Positions 28,104 through 36,718 of a DNA stretch of 64,000 nt are shown piece after piece. Position 1 is the first letter of the stretch. Each line of letters begins with the position of its first letter. The notes beneath the pieces are model-generated. The model made no database searches. It had not been told where the DNA came from and saw nothing but the letters and a program-made list of their open reading frames with translations. The DNA comes from JAXLQL01 sp046331625. Its GTDB lineage: Bacteria > Acidobacteriota > Terriglobia > Bryobacterales > Bryobacteraceae. The position numbers and the translations under genes are program-made. Location of the stretch: the NCBI GenBank assembly GCA_046331625.1, contig JAXLQL010000004.1, positions 310,001 to 374,000 of the forward strand, read 5' to 3'.

Positions 28104-29594
28104 TCACTTCTCGAGCTCTCGATACACGCGGATGGCTTCGGCGTAGAGCGCCGCGGCTGTCGATCCCGGCGGCGTCTTAGGATTTCGCGCGAGTTCCTCC
28201 ACCCACTCGCGAAAATACCGCGCGTCCTCGCGCCGCGTCCTCGCCTCGCCGCCCGCCTTCACCGGACCCGTATGGCCCAATCTCACTGTCGCGTCATTCT
28301 TCGCGTACGCGCGCGCCGCAACCCATCCGAAGCGCCGCGCGTCGATGTCGACCTTCGTCTCGAAGCGCCGCCCTGCGGGCTTCCACTGCCGGATCACGAC
28401 CCCATCGCAGACCAGTTCCACACGCTCGATCTCATCGCGCGAAACCACTTCCAGCCGCCCTCGCATCCGCCCCCGCGCGAGTTTCGGTTCGAAGAACACG
28501 AGCGGTCCGTTCGAGAGGATCACGGGGCCCTCGCGCACAGCCCCGTACCACTTCTCCACCGTGAACTCGCCCGCGAGTTTCGCGTAGACGCGGTTGTACC
28601 CGACGGGATTCGGAAGCACGCCGCTCGCAGCGCCCGCTGTGGGCGGCACCATCCATCCGAGGTTCCAATACCGGTACATCAGGTGTAACGAATAATCGGA
28701 AAATCCCGCCGAGCCCGGAAATCGCGTAGTATCTCGCTTCCGCCCCCATGCCTCGTTATCGTACATGGCGTACTGGTCATAGTGGTTGTGGAGCAGCCCC
28801 ATCGAATCCGGCCGTTCGAGCGCCATCATCACCGGAGCCTCCCACCAGATCGGCTTCTCGAGATCGAACCATGGGAATCGCGCACCAGTCTGCTTCTGCT
28901 GGCGCGCTCGCCGCACGAACTCGATCCCCGGCGGATCCCAGCTTTCCGTCGGGCGTTCGGATCCCGAAAGCACCTTCTCGAGTCCCAACGGCTCGCGCAG
29001 CCCGTGCAGCATCCACGCTCCGCCCCCGCGTTCGTCCTCGGCATTGGTCACCGTCATCCATCGCACTGGACCCGTCTGCCGGATCCAATCCGAAGGCAGC
29101 GCGCCTGGCCACAGGTTCTGGCGATTCCACATCGTGAAGACTACCCCAAAGTTCAGGTCCTCGGCTTCGAGCAGAGCGGGTACGTCTTCCATCGGCCTGT
29201 GGACGTGCATGTCTCCGCTCCACCAACCGCGCTCGCGCATCCGGATCCACGGCCGCATCGTCAGTTCTACTTCGACACGCGGCTCGGTGAGATCCACTTC
29301 GCGCGTGCCCCGCTCCCATTCGAGTCCACGCTCGGCGACGATGCGGTAGCGCCCCGCCGGAGCCTCCACCGTCACCGATCCACCGCGCGTCACGAACGAA
29401 TCGAGATACGGCGACGTGCCCGAGCGTCCCGGTGGCCGGCTCGGAATCGCGCCTTCCTTCGGTTGGTACATCTTCCCACCCGGACCGTGCACCTCGAGCC
29501 GTGCCGTAACCGGCGCACCACCGCCATCTCGCAACTGGATCCGCAACTCGGCGGACCACGCTAGCGCCGCCGTCACGAGCAAAGCCTTCCGCAT
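28104..29594 (-). CDS. secreted CehA/McbA-like metallohydrolase (PHP fold)
   Basis: 496 residues with a signal peptide (MRKALLVTAALAWSAEL). An N-terminal carboxypeptidase-like/Ig-like domain (about 15-115) precedes the PHP-type segment starting RGWWSGDMHVHRPME, whose HxH begins a metal site, with LLHNHYDQYAMYDNEAWG later. CehA/McbA proteins hydrolyse carbamates and phosphoesters, and many homologues are uncharacterised. Its stop abuts the convergent propeller gene with no spacer. The start is 42 bases from the divergent amidohydrolase, so the two genes share a promoter region. Confidence 0.8.
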   Translation of the reverse strand: MRKALLVTAALAWSAELRIQLRDGGGAPVTARLEVHGPGGKMYQPKEGAIPSRPPGRSGTSPYLDSFVTRGGSVTVEAPAGRYRIVAERGLEWERGTREVDLTEPRVEVELTMRPWIRMRERGWWSGDMHVHRPMEDVPALLEAEDLNFGVVFTMWNRQNLWPGALPSDWIRQTGPVRWMTVTNAEDERGGGAWMLHGLREPLGLEKVLSGSERPTESWDPPGIEFVRRARQQKQTGARFPWFDLEKPIWWEAPVMMALERPDSMGLLHNHYDQYAMYDNEAWGRKRDTTRFPGSAGFSDYSLHLMYRYWNLGWMVPPTAGAASGVLPNPVGYNRVYAKLAGEFTVEKWYGAVREGPVILSNGPLVFFEPKLARGRMRGRLEVVSRDEIERVELVCDGVVIRQWKPAGRRFETKVDIDARRFGWVAARAYAKNDATVRLGHTGPVKAGGEARTRREDARYFREWVEELARNPKTPPGSTAAALYAEAIRVYRELEK

Positions 29595-29620
29595 CGCGCA
29601 ACATCATAGCGCGAGTCTGG

Positions 29621-29626
29621 TATACT
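29621..29626 (+). promoter_or_regulatory. candidate -10 box close to the amidohydrolase start
   Basis: TATACT lies 10 bases before the ATG at 29637, which would give a leaderless or very short-leader mRNA. A matching -35 box is not clear, and there is no Shine-Dalgarno in the gap. Confidence 0.35.
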
Positions 29627-29636
29627 CGCCCACGCC

Positions 29637-30887
29637 ATGAAGCTCGCCATCGCGCTCGTATTCGCCGCATCCGCCGGCGCACAGCAAGCCGCCCCACAGT
29701 ATGACTTGCTGCTCAAAGGCGGTCACGTCATCGACCCGAAGAACAACATCAACGCACCGATGGACGTGGCCATCGCCGGGGGAAAGATCGCACGCGTGGC
29801 CGCGGGCATTCCCGCCGCACAGGCGAAAACCGTAGCCGACGTCACCGGACTCTACGTCACGCCCGGCCTCATCGACCTTCACGTGCACGTGTACCCGCGC
29901 CCTGGCCTTCCCGGGCTCGAACGCGATTCGAGCGTGCAGCCCGACGCCTTCTCGTTCCGCAGCGGCGTCACCACGATGGTGGACGCGGGCACCACGGGCG
30001 TCAAAACATTTCCTGCATTTCGTGAACAGGTGATTCAGCGTGCGCGTACTCGAATTCTCGCCTTCCTCAACATCGTGGCTGCGGGTATGGGGACCGGCCA
30101 GGAAGACGATCCTGGCCAACTCGACGCTGACGCCGCCGCGCGCATGGCGATGGCCAATAAGGGCGTGATCGTCGGGTTCAAATCGGCTCACTATGGCGGA
30201 CCCGGATGGGAGTCAGTGGAGAAGGCGGTGGCCGCAGGCAAGATCGCGAGCCTCCCGGTGATGATCGACTTCGGATACCTCAACAAGGTCCGCAATCTGC
30301 CGACATTACTGCTCGACAAGCTGCGCTCCGGCGACATCTACACGCACTGCTACTCCGGCCATCGCGAAGAGGTTCTCGCCGATGGAAAGGTCAATCCGGC
30401 GATCGCCGCCGCGCGCAAACGCGGCATCATCTTCGACGTGGGGCATGGCGCGGGAAGCTTCTATTGGTATGTGGCCGAGGCCGCCTACAAGCAGGGCTTC
30501 ACACCAGACTCGATCTCTACTGACCTGCACAGCGGTAGCATGAACGCCGGGATGAAAGACATGGCCAACGTGATGTCGAAGATTCTCAATCTCGGCTCGC
30601 CGATCGATCAGGTGATCCGCATGTCCACCTGGAACCCCGCCCGCGAGATCCATCGCGAAGACCTGGGCCACCTCAGCGTTGGCGCCGAAGCCGATGTCGC
30701 CGTGCTGCGCGTGGATCGCGGCAAGTTCGGGTTCATTGACTCCGCGGGCGCAGGCTGGAGCGGCACCCGCAATATCGTCTGCGAACTTACCCTGCGCCAA
30801 GGCAAGCCGGTGTGGGACCTCAATGCTCGCGCCGCCCGCGACTGGAAGAGCTTCCCCTACGAGCGCAAAGCCTGGACCAAACAATAG
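29637..30887 (+). CDS. secreted amidohydrolase/deacetylase family metallohydrolase
   Basis: 416 residues with a signal peptide (MKLAIALVFAASAGAQQ). Amidohydrolase motifs: GLIDLHVHV (His82, His84), candidate carbamylated Lys182 in VGFKSAHYGG, metal His in YTHCYSGHREE and DVGHGAG, and the catalytic Asp in STDLHSG. These fit the EF_0837/dihydroorotase-like group of cyclic amide or N-acetyl hydrolases. Export of such an enzyme fits the degradative setting of neighbouring genes. The substrate is not deducible. Confidence 0.85.
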   Translation: MKLAIALVFAASAGAQQAAPQYDLLLKGGHVIDPKNNINAPMDVAIAGGKIARVAAGIPAAQAKTVADVTGLYVTPGLIDLHVHVYPRPGLPGLERDSSVQPDAFSFRSGVTTMVDAGTTGVKTFPAFREQVIQRARTRILAFLNIVAAGMGTGQEDDPGQLDADAAARMAMANKGVIVGFKSAHYGGPGWESVEKAVAAGKIASLPVMIDFGYLNKVRNLPTLLLDKLRSGDIYTHCYSGHREEVLADGKVNPAIAAARKRGIIFDVGHGAGSFYWYVAEAAYKQGFTPDSISTDLHSGSMNAGMKDMANVMSKILNLGSPIDQVIRMSTWNPAREIHREDLGHLSVGAEADVAVLRVDRGKFGFIDSAGAGWSGTRNIVCELTLRQGKPVWDLNARAARDWKSFPYERKAWTKQ

Positions 30888-31023
30888 CCCTCCCCACATC
30901 CCGCCTCGACGGTGCGCGCCATCCCCGCTCGACGGTATATCGGCGAATCCGGTTCGGGTCCACACTGAGGAGCGGCCTGCCCTGACCGGCGCCCGCCACC
31001 TCGAAAGGAGCCAATCCCGTTTT

Positions 31024-31266
31024 ATGCACATGTTATGGCAAGCTCTCACCGGCCTCGTGGTCGGAATCGTCGCCAAATTTTTGATGCCCGGCCACGATTC
31101 AGGCGGAATCATCATGACCGCTCTGCTTGGCATCGTTGGCGGATGGGTTGGAGGCCAGATCGGCAAGTGGGTCGGCTGGTACAAAGATGGCCACCCGGCC
31201 GGATTCGGACTCTCAGTGGTGGGCGCAATGGCCACGCTGCTCGTCTATCGCATGTTAGTTCATTAG
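31024..31266 (+). CDS. GlsB/YeaQ/YmgE family small membrane protein
   Basis: 80 residues with three hydrophobic segments (LTGLVVGIVAKFLMPG, IIMTALLGIVGGWVGGQIG, GFGLSVVGAMATLLVYRML), the layout of the transglycosylase-associated/GlsB family linked to stress. AAAGGAG lies 13 bases upstream of the ATG at 31024; a second ATG six bases later is equally possible. The next gene starts 17 bases downstream, so an operon is likely. Confidence 0.85.
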   Translation: MHMLWQALTGLVVGIVAKFLMPGHDSGGIIMTALLGIVGGWVGGQIGKWVGWYKDGHPAGFGLSVVGAMATLLVYRMLVH

Positions 31267-31283
31267 TCGAGGAGGAACGGAAA

Positions 31284-31793
31284 ATGAGTTTGACAGATAT
31301 GCTCGGTGGCCTGTTACAGCAATACGCCGGTGGAGGCGCTGTTTCGAACGAAGAGGCGCATGGCCACTACGACCAGGTCGCCTCGCAAGTGGACTCGTCG
31401 TCTTTGTCATCGGCGATCGGCGCGATGATGCGGTCCGATCAGACGCCCGCTTTCGGACAGATCGCAGCGCAGATGTTCGGCAGCGGCGACGCCAGTCAGA
31501 AGGCGACCATGCTCAACGCGTTGCTCGCCGGCGGCGGGCCAGCGGTCATGAGCCAGCTCGCGGGATTGATCCCCGGACTCGGCGGCAGTCAGGTGACGCC
31601 CGAGCAGGCCCAGAATGTATCGGCCGAGGCGGTTGCGCAAGCGGCTGCCCAGGCTGAAAAGCACGATCCTTCGATCCTCGACCGGATGAGTTCGGTCTAC
31701 GCGAACCATCCTACTTTGGTGAAGACTCTCGGGACCGGAGCGATGATCATCGCGATGCGGGAATTGGCGAAGAGAGTGGCTCCGAGGGCTTAG
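31284..31793 (+). CDS. hypothetical protein resembling YidB/DUF937 proteins
   Basis: 169 residues, with GAGGAGGAACGG before the ATG. It starts SLTDMLGGLLQQYAGGGAV and is rich in Ala/Gly/Gln helices (QNVSAEAVAQAAAQAEK), with a hydrophobic C-terminal stretch (LVKTLGTGAMIIAMREL). The N-terminus resembles YidB/DUF937 proteins, but the match is weak. It is paired with the GlsB-like gene, suggesting a stress or envelope role. Its stop overlaps the stop of the convergent gene at 31790. Confidence 0.75.
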   Translation: MSLTDMLGGLLQQYAGGGAVSNEEAHGHYDQVASQVDSSSLSSAIGAMMRSDQTPAFGQIAAQMFGSGDASQKATMLNALLAGGGPAVMSQLAGLIPGLGGSQVTPEQAQNVSAEAVAQAAAQAEKHDPSILDRMSSVYANHPTLVKTLGTGAMIIAMRELAKRVAPRA

Positions 31794-32152
31794 TCGAACG
31801 TATTTGTATCTCGGCCGCCGCGGTTGCTGCACGACTCGGCAGGCCTCTTTCGCGCACTCCACAAGCCATAGCACGAGGTCTCGATCATCTCATCGATGCG
31901 GGCGGCAACTGCTCGGGAACTCAACGAGCGCGACTCGCTCCAACGCAGGAAGACGAAGGCCCTGCTGGCATCGCTGTGAAACCGAAATCCCCGCTCCGCG
32001 AGTTTCTTCAAACGATCCCACAACTTGGACTGGGAGATGCGGGGAGGCTCGAAGTACCTGCCCATATCAATCATCGAACGTGCACAATGGGGACACGCCG
32101 CGGTCTCACACACCGGGCGCTTGTGGAACATCTTTCGGCACGAGAAGCACAC
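31790..32152 (-). CDS. small zinc-ribbon protein
   Basis: 120 residues if GTG at 32152 is the start. Two Cys pairs (CFSCRKMFHKRP ... CPHCARSM) form a zinc ribbon, followed by DMGRYFEPPRISQSKLWDRL and ERGFRFHSDASRAFVFLRW, a conserved pattern in uncharacterised bacterial proteins. The frame continues upstream to a TAG at 32228 without ATG; that stretch (ITATKHWVCFSC) looks protein-like, so the start may be further up at a rare codon, or a frameshift may have removed it. Function unknown. Confidence 0.65.
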   Translation of the reverse strand: MCFSCRKMFHKRPVCETAACPHCARSMIDMGRYFEPPRISQSKLWDRLKKLAERGFRFHSDASRAFVFLRWSESRSLSSRAVAARIDEMIETSCYGLWSARKRPAESCSNRGGRDTNTFD

Positions 32153-32245
32153 CCAATGCTTCGTGGCGGTTATTTCAACATTGTGCGGAATCGTGACCCG
32201 TTCGATACCGTATTGCTTCCGTTCATTCTAACCCGCGCGCCGGAA

Positions 32246-34120
32246 TCAATCGCCCCCGCTCTCATCCCCCTGCCCCGACTGCCGCGCCAACTCCGCAAAC
32301 CATCCCCCCGCTGCGACCAGTTCCTCCGGCGTCCCCTCCTCCGCAATCTGACCCGCACTGAGTACCACCACGTGATCCGCCTCTTTCACCATCGTGTACC
32401 GGTGCGCGATGATCAGCATCGTCGGCCGCGGACTCAACCTCCGCAGCGCCACCTTCAGCTCGCTCTCCGTCGCGTAATCGAGGTTTGCCGTCGCCTCGTC
32501 GAGCACCAGCAGCCGCGGCCGGTCCACCAGCGTCCGCGCGATCTGCAGCCGCTGCCGCTCGCCCACCGATAGTCCGATCCCGTCCTCGCCGATCTCGGTC
32601 GCGAGCCCATCGGGCAGCCGCTCGAGCGCGCGGCCCAACCCCGCCGCGAGCGCCGCTTCGAGCACCTCCGCATCCGTCGCGGTAGGGCGCTTGTAACGGA
32701 TGTTCTCCGCCAACGTCCCACGAAATACCGCGCCATCGGCCGACACCACGCCAACGGCGCGCCGTATCGTCGCCGGACTCAGCTTCGAAATCGCCTGCCC
32801 ATCCACATAGATCTCGCCCGAATCCGGCTGCCAAAGCTTGAGCAGCAAATCCGCAGCCGTCGTCTTGCCCGCACCCGAAGGACCCACGATCCCGGTGATC
32901 CTCCCCGGCTCCAACGTGAAACTGAGCCCGTGCAGCACTTCGCGCCCCGGAACATAACTGAAGCGAATGTTTCGGAACTCCACCTTCCCCGGACCCGCTG
33001 GCAGATCCGTTCCATCCGGTTCCGCCGGACCCGCCTCGCGCAGCGCAACCGCCCGCTGCAGCGAAGCTACATTCTGCTGCAGGCTCACTGCGATCGTGTT
33101 CAGCGAGTCCACGGGCGCGTACAGGCGATCGAGATACGCCGCGAACATCACCACATCCCCTGGCGTGATCTCGTGCCGCAACACCAGCCATCCGCCATAC
33201 GCGAGCACCAGCGAACGGTTGAGCTGGCTGAACAGACTCTGCGAAAAGCCGTAGCGCTGATAGCGGCGGATGCGGTCGAGGTAGACGCCATAGGCAGCAG
33301 TGGACTCGCGATCCAGCCGGTCCGCCTCGCGCGACTCGGCGCCCGAAAGCTTCACCGTCTTGATCGCCGACAGCGCGTCTGAGATGCGCGCCGAGATGCT
33401 CTCCCACATGTCGTAATAAGGGCCGAGGCTCGACTTCATCCGCCGCGCCGAGCGCCTCGCGATCCACAGATACGGCGGAATCAGCGGCATCGCAATCAGC
33501 GTCAGCTCCCAATTCTGATGGAGCATGATGCCGCAGATGCCGATCAGCCGCACGATCTCCGGCGCGATCTGCTGCGAGAAGGCGTGGATCACCGGCGCCA
33601 CTTCGTCCGATTGATTCACGCGCTTGGCGAGCGCGGCGCTGGCGCGATGCGAGAAGAATCCAAGCGGCAGCCGCAGCACATGTCCGAAGGTGGAGACAAT
33701 CAGGTTTGACTCGATGCGGCTCGCCACCATCGAGCCCAGATAGTCGGAGCGTTGGTAGAAGAAATATCCGGCGATGCTCGTGAGATACAGCAGAGCCGCA
33801 TACATCATCAGGGAGCGCAGCGTTTGCTCAGGCGTGCGCGGCGAGATGGTCCCGGAGCCGTGCGGCTGCGGCGCCGCGGGTGCGGGCGTGGCGGGGGCGC
33901 CTTGCTGCACGAACAGACCAGCCACGTCGTTGATCGCGTTGCGGTAGATGATGGGCTGCAACAGGTCGGCGCCGGTGGAGAGCAGTGAGAACAGCGTGAT
34001 CAGAATGACGTGCTTGCGGTAACCCTTGGCGAGCTCGAGCAGCACCTGAAATACGCGGCGCGCGGGGGCCTCCTCACGCGTTTCGTGCTCGGAGGTGGGA
34101 GTATCTTCGGGTGCTGGCAC
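32246..34120 (-). CDS. ABC exporter, fused permease and ATPase (MsbA/LmrA type)
   Basis: 624 residues from GTG at 34120, with GAGAGG six bases upstream. A transmembrane domain (about 35-340) precedes the nucleotide-binding domain: Walker A VGPSGAGKTTAAD, signature LSVGERQRLQ, Walker B LLVLDEATANLD and H-loop IIAHRYTMV. The first extracytoplasmic loop has an unusual Ala/Pro-rich insert (QQGAPATPAPAAPQPHGSG). It would work as a homodimer exporting a lipid, drug or peptide; the neighbours do not indicate which. Confidence 0.92.
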   Translation of the reverse strand: MPAPEDTPTSEHETREEAPARRVFQVLLELAKGYRKHVILITLFSLLSTGADLLQPIIYRNAINDVAGLFVQQGAPATPAPAAPQPHGSGTISPRTPEQTLRSLMMYAALLYLTSIAGYFFYQRSDYLGSMVASRIESNLIVSTFGHVLRLPLGFFSHRASAALAKRVNQSDEVAPVIHAFSQQIAPEIVRLIGICGIMLHQNWELTLIAMPLIPPYLWIARRSARRMKSSLGPYYDMWESISARISDALSAIKTVKLSGAESREADRLDRESTAAYGVYLDRIRRYQRYGFSQSLFSQLNRSLVLAYGGWLVLRHEITPGDVVMFAAYLDRLYAPVDSLNTIAVSLQQNVASLQRAVALREAGPAEPDGTDLPAGPGKVEFRNIRFSYVPGREVLHGLSFTLEPGRITGIVGPSGAGKTTAADLLLKLWQPDSGEIYVDGQAISKLSPATIRRAVGVVSADGAVFRGTLAENIRYKRPTATDAEVLEAALAAGLGRALERLPDGLATEIGEDGIGLSVGERQRLQIARTLVDRPRLLVLDEATANLDYATESELKVALRRLSPRPTMLIIAHRYTMVKEADHVVVLSAGQIAEEGTPEELVAAGGWFAELARQSGQGDESGGD

Positions 34121-34189
34121 TGGAACCTCTCATCATAACGGCGACGCCCGGCTTCGCGGACCCGAGAGAATCGCAGCTCGGTTTCTGGT

Positions 34190-34206
34190 TACGGCAATAT
34201 GCCGTA
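34190..34206 (+). promoter_or_regulatory. palindrome upstream of the TacA-type gene
   Basis: TACGGC-AATAT-GCCGTA lies 11 bases upstream of the preferred antitoxin start. It is a candidate operator for the RHH antitoxin. Confidence 0.45.
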
Positions 34207-34216
34207 CAATGAAGTC

Positions 34217-34501
34217 ATGCACAAGGAGATGGTCACAGCACGACTCGAAGCGCGACTCCCGGCGGAGGTCCACGCGCTCCTCAAACGTGCGGCTGAGATT
34301 CAAGGGCGCACGCTGACTGACTTCGTGGTGAACGCCGCTAGCGATGCCGCGCGCCGAGCGATCGAGGATGCGGAGATCATTCGCCTCAGCATCGAAGGAC
34401 AACGCCAACTCGCGGAGGCGCTCCTCCACCCTCCTTCGCCGAACGCCGCACTGCGCCGCGCGTTCCGGCATCGTAAGAGACTATTTGGTTCTCTTCCATG
34501 A
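34217..34501 (+). CDS. tacA: DUF1778/TacA-type RHH antitoxin
   Basis: 94 residues from the ATG at 34217. The RHH core (MVTARLEARLPAEVHALLKR ... GRTLTDFVVNAASDAARR) is typical of DUF1778. The C-terminal tail (RHRKRLFGSLP) would occupy the acetyl-CoA site region of the toxin. Possible starts are 34199, 34217 and 34229. 34217 leaves the palindrome upstream and is preferred, but no start has an ideal ribosome binding site. It overlaps the GNAT toxin by four bases. Confidence 0.87.
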   Translation: MHKEMVTARLEARLPAEVHALLKRAAEIQGRTLTDFVVNAASDAARRAIEDAEIIRLSIEGQRQLAEALLHPPSPNAALRRAFRHRKRLFGSLP

Positions 34502-35001
34502 AACCCGCCTTTCGGATGGAACCGCTTCGAGACGGCCACGACCGAACGGCGTTTTCGTGCGGCGAACCTGCGTTGGACCGTTATTTTCAAACTCAGGCCA
34601 CGCAAGACATCCGGAGGCGTGTGGCGACCTGTTTCGTCGCTGTCGAGTCGGAGACCGGCTCGGTGGCAGCGTACTACACACTGGCATCGGCGAGCATTCC
34701 ACTAACCAGTCTGCCCGAGTCAATCACCAGAAAACTCCCGCGCTATCCGAGCCTCCCTGCCGTTCGCATCGGGCGGCTTGCCGTGGATCTTCGCTTCCGC
34801 GGGCGCAAAGTAGGATCCGCAATGCTCGCGGATGCGTTGCAACGGGTGGTGGCCTCTGGGCCAGCCACCTACGCGTTCCTGGTCGACGCGAAAGACGATT
34901 CGGCGGCCGCGTTCTATCGGCACCATGGATTTTCGCCACTGCAAGGCCTTCAATTGACGCTGTTCCTGCCCGTAGCAACGGCGTTGAAGGCTTCAATCTG
35001 A
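34498..35001 (+). CDS. tacT: GNAT-family toxin (TacT type)
   Basis: 167 residues of GNAT fold. The acetyl-CoA-binding stretch VDLRFRGRKVGSAMLADAL gives the R/Q-x-x-G-x-G/A type loop. AFSCGEPALDRYFQTQA near the N-terminus and the C-terminal FYRHHGFSPL with a candidate catalytic Tyr are hallmarks of TacT/AtaT toxins, which acetylate aminoacyl-tRNA. Position after and overlapping a DUF1778 antitoxin makes the assignment firm. It ends 16 bases from a convergent gene. Confidence 0.9.
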   Translation: MKPAFRMEPLRDGHDRTAFSCGEPALDRYFQTQATQDIRRRVATCFVAVESETGSVAAYYTLASASIPLTSLPESITRKLPRYPSLPAVRIGRLAVDLRFRGRKVGSAMLADALQRVVASGPATYAFLVDAKDDSAAAFYRHHGFSPLQGLQLTLFLPVATALKASI

Positions 35002-35017
35002 CAGAGGCGGCGCTCGC

Positions 35018-36091
35018 TTACTGCGCCACCACCGCGATGCCCCAAGGCCGATCACCCGCTTTCACCTTCCGCAGCACCGCGCGCGTTGCCGTATCGATCA
35101 CCGAAACATCACCTCCAGGACCGTTCGCCGTAAACAGCAGCTTTTCATCCGGCGAGAGCGCGATGCCCCACGGCCGCTGCCCGGCCTCGAAATCCGCGAC
35201 GATCTTTTCGGTTTTCGTGTCAACCACCAGCACCTTCTTGCCGCGACCCGTGCTCACGTAGAGCGTGGAGCCATCTTTGCTCATCGCCAGCCCCATCGGC
35301 TTCATGCCTTCGCCCATTTCGATCGAATGCATCACCGTCTGTTTCACCGCGTCGATCACCGTTACCGATGCGCCGTTTTCGTTCGTGACGTAGGCGCGCG
35401 AACTATCGGGCAGGAATCGAATCGACCGCGGACGGCGGCCCACCTTCACCGTCTTCACCACTTTCTCCGCCGCGGTGTCGATGATCGTCACTGTGCCGTC
35501 ATTCTCGGAAGTCGCATACACGAACTTACCGTCAGGGCTCAACGTGACTCCTTCGGGCTCGTCGCCCGTGGGTAGTGTCTTGACGATCTTACGCGCTTCG
35601 AGATCCAGAATGCTGACGCCAGCGGCGTCTTCGTTCGACACGTAGAGCTTCTTGCCGTCTAAGCTCACGGCGAACTGCTCGGGATCGGATCCACTCTGCA
35701 ACTTGTGCGAGAGCTTGTTGGTGGCGAGGTCGAACACGCCGATTCCATCGGCGCTCTTGTCCGGCGGCGGAAGCTTGCTTTCGTCCACTCCGGGGGGGGC
35801 GAAGGGAGATCCGCTGAGCGCCACGTAGAGCATTCCGCCGCTCGCGTGGACGCCGCGCGGGCGTTTGCCCAAGGGCACCGTCGCAACTGCTTCCGGCTTG
35901 GCCGGATCGATGATGGTGAGGTCGCCCGAACCCTCGTTGGTGACGTAGACCAGGTAGGGCGGCTTCTCGACCTTGGCCGCGGGCGTGGGCGTGGGCGTGG
36001 GCGCAGGAGCCGGCCCGCCGCTGCAACTCGAGAGGATCGCCGCAACAGCGATCACGGACGCACAGGCGAGGCGAGGAATGCGAATCGTCAT
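35018..36091 (-). CDS. YVTN/YncE-type beta-propeller lipoprotein
   Basis: 357 residues from the ATG at 36091, with GGGAG upstream. A lipoprotein signal ends in a lipobox (AAILSSCSGG), followed by a Pro/Thr linker (PAPTPTPTPA). About seven blades follow, with YVTNEGSGDLTIIDPA and FVYATSENDGTVTIIDTA typical of YVTN repeats. A surface or periplasmic binding role is likely, and some relatives are lactonase-like. A G8 run lies at 35793-35800. Starting at 36136 would add a hydrophilic extension before the signal and is rejected. Confidence 0.87.
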   Translation of the reverse strand: MTIRIPRLACASVIAVAAILSSCSGGPAPAPTPTPTPAAKVEKPPYLVYVTNEGSGDLTIIDPAKPEAVATVPLGKRPRGVHASGGMLYVALSGSPFAPPGVDESKLPPPDKSADGIGVFDLATNKLSHKLQSGSDPEQFAVSLDGKKLYVSNEDAAGVSILDLEARKIVKTLPTGDEPEGVTLSPDGKFVYATSENDGTVTIIDTAAEKVVKTVKVGRRPRSIRFLPDSSRAYVTNENGASVTVIDAVKQTVMHSIEMGEGMKPMGLAMSKDGSTLYVSTGRGKKVLVVDTKTEKIVADFEAGQRPWGIALSPDEKLLFTANGPGGDVSVIDTATRAVLRKVKAGDRPWGIAVVAQ

Positions 36092-36148
36092 GACTATCCA
36101 ATCTCCCAGGTTTGTAGCGTCAGAGCAAGCGATCACTTGGCGGACGTC

Positions 36149-36697
36149 TCACTTGGCAGGAGGTGGCTTGGTGCGAACCACGCGCACGCTTGATACGACA
36201 TCTTCGAGAATCGCCATCCACTTTTTCGCGAGCCCGCTTGAAGGGTAGTATCGCAGATCGAAGGCTATGGGCCGGTCGCACTTGTTGATCACGATCACCA
36301 TGTCGCGGACACCCTGCCATCGCATCGCCTCATCGAACTCCACCACTGCCCGATTCCTCGCAGGCCACTGCGAATGGTGCTCGTCCACTCGGATCGACGC
36401 ACGCTGGCCTTTGGCGATGCGGATGTCGCTGAGCACCGAGTTCCAGCCATCTCTGTGGATCGTGATCTCGGCGCCACGCGGATCAAAATGCATTTGGACT
36501 CGAACCACGTTCGGCGAATAGTACATGGTCCCGCTACCGTTGAACTCCCATCCCTGTGGGCGCGCAACGCTAATGTGGCAACCTTCGGTCAAGCCAACCG
36601 TGATTCGCGGTTGCGTTTCTTCCGTGGCGAGCAGCGTGCTCGACAAACACAATATCGCCATGCGAACGCTCCGCAGGCGTTTGATGACTGGATTCAT
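36149..36697 (-). CDS. hypothetical secreted protein (182 aa)
   Basis: An N-terminal hydrophobic signal (MAILCLSSTLLAT, residues 13-25) is preceded by a basic stretch; the start could instead be the ATG for Met13. The mature part is beta-rich (RPQGWEFNGSGTMYYSPN, VQMHFDPRGAEITIHRDGW) and ends VVSSVRVVRTKPPPAK. I do not recognise the family. It lies 21 bases downstream of the TonB-receptor-type gene on the same strand and 57 bases upstream of the propeller lipoprotein, so co-transcription is possible. Confidence 0.6.
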   Translation of the reverse strand: MNPVIKRLRSVRMAILCLSSTLLATEETQPRITVGLTEGCHISVARPQGWEFNGSGTMYYSPNVVRVQMHFDPRGAEITIHRDGWNSVLSDIRIAKGQRASIRVDEHHSQWPARNRAVVEFDEAMRWQGVRDMVIVINKCDRPIAFDLRYYPSSGLAKKWMAILEDVVSSVRVVRTKPPPAK

Positions 36698-36718
36698 CCC
36701 GCGACCACAATACCTGCG

